DNA from: Bacteroidales bacterium
GTDB taxonomy: Bacteria; Bacteroidota; Bacteroidia; Bacteroidales; UBA932
NCBI GenBank assembly: GCA_017461285.1
Contig: JAFTYS010000089.1
Span: 1-33,851, forward strand
DNA length: 33,851 nucleotides
Direction of reading: 5' to 3'
Shown: positions 32,605-33,851 of the stretch, in pieces
Position numbering within the stretch: position 1 is the first letter of the stretch
Layout of the letters: every line of letters starts with the position of its first letter
Notes under the pieces: model-generated
What the model was told of the DNA's origin: nothing
What the model saw: only the letters and a program-made list of their open reading frames with translations
Databases searched by the model: none
Made by a program: the position numbers and the translations under genes

Positions 32605-32629
32605 GGCAGTCCTGCGGGACTGCCTTCGT
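32605..32629. terminator. Hairpin terminator between convergent genes
   Basis: GGCAGTCC (32605-32612), a 4-nt loop and GGACTGCC (32617-32624) form a perfect 8-bp stem, followed by TTCGTTTATT. It fits the 38-nt gap between the SH3-type gene and pepT and could serve both strands, though the T-tract is weak. Confidence 0.7.
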
Positions 32630-33850
32630 TTATTCAGCGTAAAGGCTGATGATGTTCAGGATGACGCGGGATGCCTTTTCCATGCTTTCGAGAGGGACAT
32701 ATTCCATCTTGCCGTGGAAGTTGTGGCCACCTGCGAAGATGTTCGGGCAAGGTAGTCCCATGAATGAAAGGTTTGCGCCGTCGGTGCCGCCACGGATAGG
32801 CTGAACCTTCGGTACTATGCCCTCCATCTCCATTGCCTTCATCGCCTTTTCGACGATGTGGTAATGTGGCTCAACCTCCTTGCGCATGTTGTAGTACTGA
32901 TGCTTCATGTCGAGAAGCGCAGTTCCTTCTCCGTATTTCTCATTGATGAAGTCTACGCATTTCTGCATGTATGCCTTCTTCTGCTCGTAAAGGGCCATGT
33001 CATGGTCGCGGATGATGTATGAGAATGTCGCGGTCTCGACTTCTCCCTTGAAGCTGATGAGGTGGAAGAAACCTTCGTAGCCTTCGGTGTATTCGGGACG
33101 CTGGTCCACAGGAAGCAGGGCGTTGAGCTCCATTCCGATGAGGATGGCGTTCTTCATCTTGCCCTTTGCTGTGCCCGGATGGACGTTTCTGCCCTGGATG
33201 CGGATTGTGGCTCCTGCGGCGTTGAAGTTCTCATATTCGAGTTCGCCGACCTGTCCTCCGTCGAGGGTATAGGCATATCTGGCACCGAATTTTTCAACGT
33301 CGAACTTCACGACTCCGCGGCCGATCTCTTCGTCCGGCGTGAATCCTATCTTGATGTCTCCGTGCTTGAATTCAGGATGCTCGACAATGTACTGGACTGC
33401 TGTCATGATCTCGGCTATTCCTGCCTTGTCGTCAGCTCCCAGCAAGGTCGTTCCGTCGGTTGTTATGAGGGTCTGGCCCTTGTAGAGTTCGAGTTCAGGG
33501 AATTCGCTTGGCTTGAGGCTGAGGCCCGGCACGCCCTTGAGAGGGATCTCTCCGCCGTCATAATTTTCGATGATCTGCGGCTTGATGTTGTCTCCAGGTG
33601 CGTCCGGAGCGGTATCTGCATGGGCAATGAATCCTACTGCCGGCACATCTTTGCCGCAGTTTGACGGGATGCTTGCCATCACGTAGCCGTATTCGTCGAG
33701 GGTCGCTTCGACGCCCATGGCTACGAGTTCGTCACGGAGCATCTTCAGGAGGTTGAGTTCTTTTGCTGCGCTTGGCTGTGAGTCTGATTCAGGATCAGAC
33801 TTTGTGTCTACAGCCACATATCTCAAAAATCTGTCTAATATCTTTTCCAT
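32630..33850 (-). CDS. pepT: Peptidase T (tripeptide aminopeptidase)
   Basis: A cytoplasmic zinc peptidase removing the N-terminal residue of tripeptides. The 406 residues match the family length. Metal and catalytic residues are H77 and D79 in GFIAHADTAPD, bridging D140 in LLGADDKAG, E174/E175 in TPDEEIGRG, D197-region TLDGG, and the C-terminal histidine in FAGGHNFHGKMEY. QPIRGGTDGANLSFMGLP is a PepT hallmark. The start (MEKILDRFLRYVAVDTKSDPES) is complete; its ATG ends at 33850, one base from the window edge, so its promoter lies outside. Confidence 0.97.
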   Translation of the reverse strand: MEKILDRFLRYVAVDTKSDPESDSQPSAAKELNLLKMLRDELVAMGVEATLDEYGYVMASIPSNCGKDVPAVGFIAHADTAPDAPGDNIKPQIIENYDGGEIPLKGVPGLSLKPSEFPELELYKGQTLITTDGTTLLGADDKAGIAEIMTAVQYIVEHPEFKHGDIKIGFTPDEEIGRGVVKFDVEKFGARYAYTLDGGQVGELEYENFNAAGATIRIQGRNVHPGTAKGKMKNAILIGMELNALLPVDQRPEYTEGYEGFFHLISFKGEVETATFSYIIRDHDMALYEQKKAYMQKCVDFINEKYGEGTALLDMKHQYYNMRKEVEPHYHIVEKAMKAMEMEGIVPKVQPIRGGTDGANLSFMGLPCPNIFAGGHNFHGKMEYVPLESMEKASRVILNIISLYAE

Positions 33851-33851
33851 A

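Noticed and set aside
1..33851. CRISPR arrays, insertion sequences, prophage or toxin-antitoxin modules
   Set aside because: No regularly spaced direct repeats, transposase, integrase, phage or toxin-like proteins were seen. The MORN-like protein resembles YwqK-type repeats but has no recognisable toxin partner beside it.

Overview
The window comes from a member of the Bacteroidota, most likely a gut-type Bacteroidales; genus cannot be settled from sequence alone. Evidence: a hybrid two-component system with AraC output, GH97 and GH115 glycoside hydrolases, DUF4465 and WG-repeat proteins, a long Ala/Glu tail on ribosomal protein S16, and several promoters matching the Bacteroidota pattern TTTG - 19-21 nt - TAnnTTTG. 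Starts lack obvious Shine-Dalgarno sequences.

Layout. (1) 67-270: tRNA-Ile(GAU) and tRNA-Ala(UGC), closed by a strong hairpin terminator. (2) 285-13471: a carbohydrate-use locus. On the minus strand, a hybrid two-component sensor/regulator is followed by a GH115 alpha-glucuronidase-type lipoprotein and a GH97 alpha-glycosidase. Divergent from them is a 1444-residue protein that joins a GH26 domain to a complete GH2 enzyme. No SusC/SusD pair lies in the window. (3) 13483-20487: a tight operon with its own promoter carrying nearly the whole acyl (succinylase-type) diaminopimelate pathway: M20 deacylase (dapE-like), lysC, dapB, dapA, dapD, a PLP aminotransferase (dapC-like) and dapF. Only asd and lysA are missing. 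(4) 20474-22117: a DUF4465 lipoprotein, a DUF975 membrane protein and a 58-residue membrane peptide. (5) 22114-23284 (minus): rpsP-rimM, back to back with tRNA-Leu(GAG) and a secreted WG-repeat protein. (6) 26614-28137 (minus): gpmI. (7) 28270-32591: an unrecognised helical protein, a MORN-like protein, a divergent tyrosine phenol-lyase/tryptophanase-family enzyme, and a membrane protein with an SH3-like domain and paired CxxC motifs. (8) 32630-33850 (minus): pepT, whose start codon lies one base from the window edge.

The most unusual signals are small repeat structures. A paired-palindrome element (palindrome, GACGTC, palindrome) sits between lysC and dapB. A second copy, its spacer enlarged by a 21-bp tandem repeat, lies in frame inside rimM and is predicted to be translated as about 36 extra residues. 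A separate 101-bp element with perfect 23-bp inverted arms and two internal hairpins lies between the convergent WG-protein and gpmI genes. Also notable are the GH26-GH2 fusion and the phenol-lyase-like enzyme, which keeps the TPL-type substrate residues but appears to have lost an arginine of the cofactor pocket.

Gene functions are read from motifs in the translated sequence; no database search was possible. No CRISPR array, insertion sequence, transposase or integrase was seen, and no gap between genes exceeds about 200 bases.
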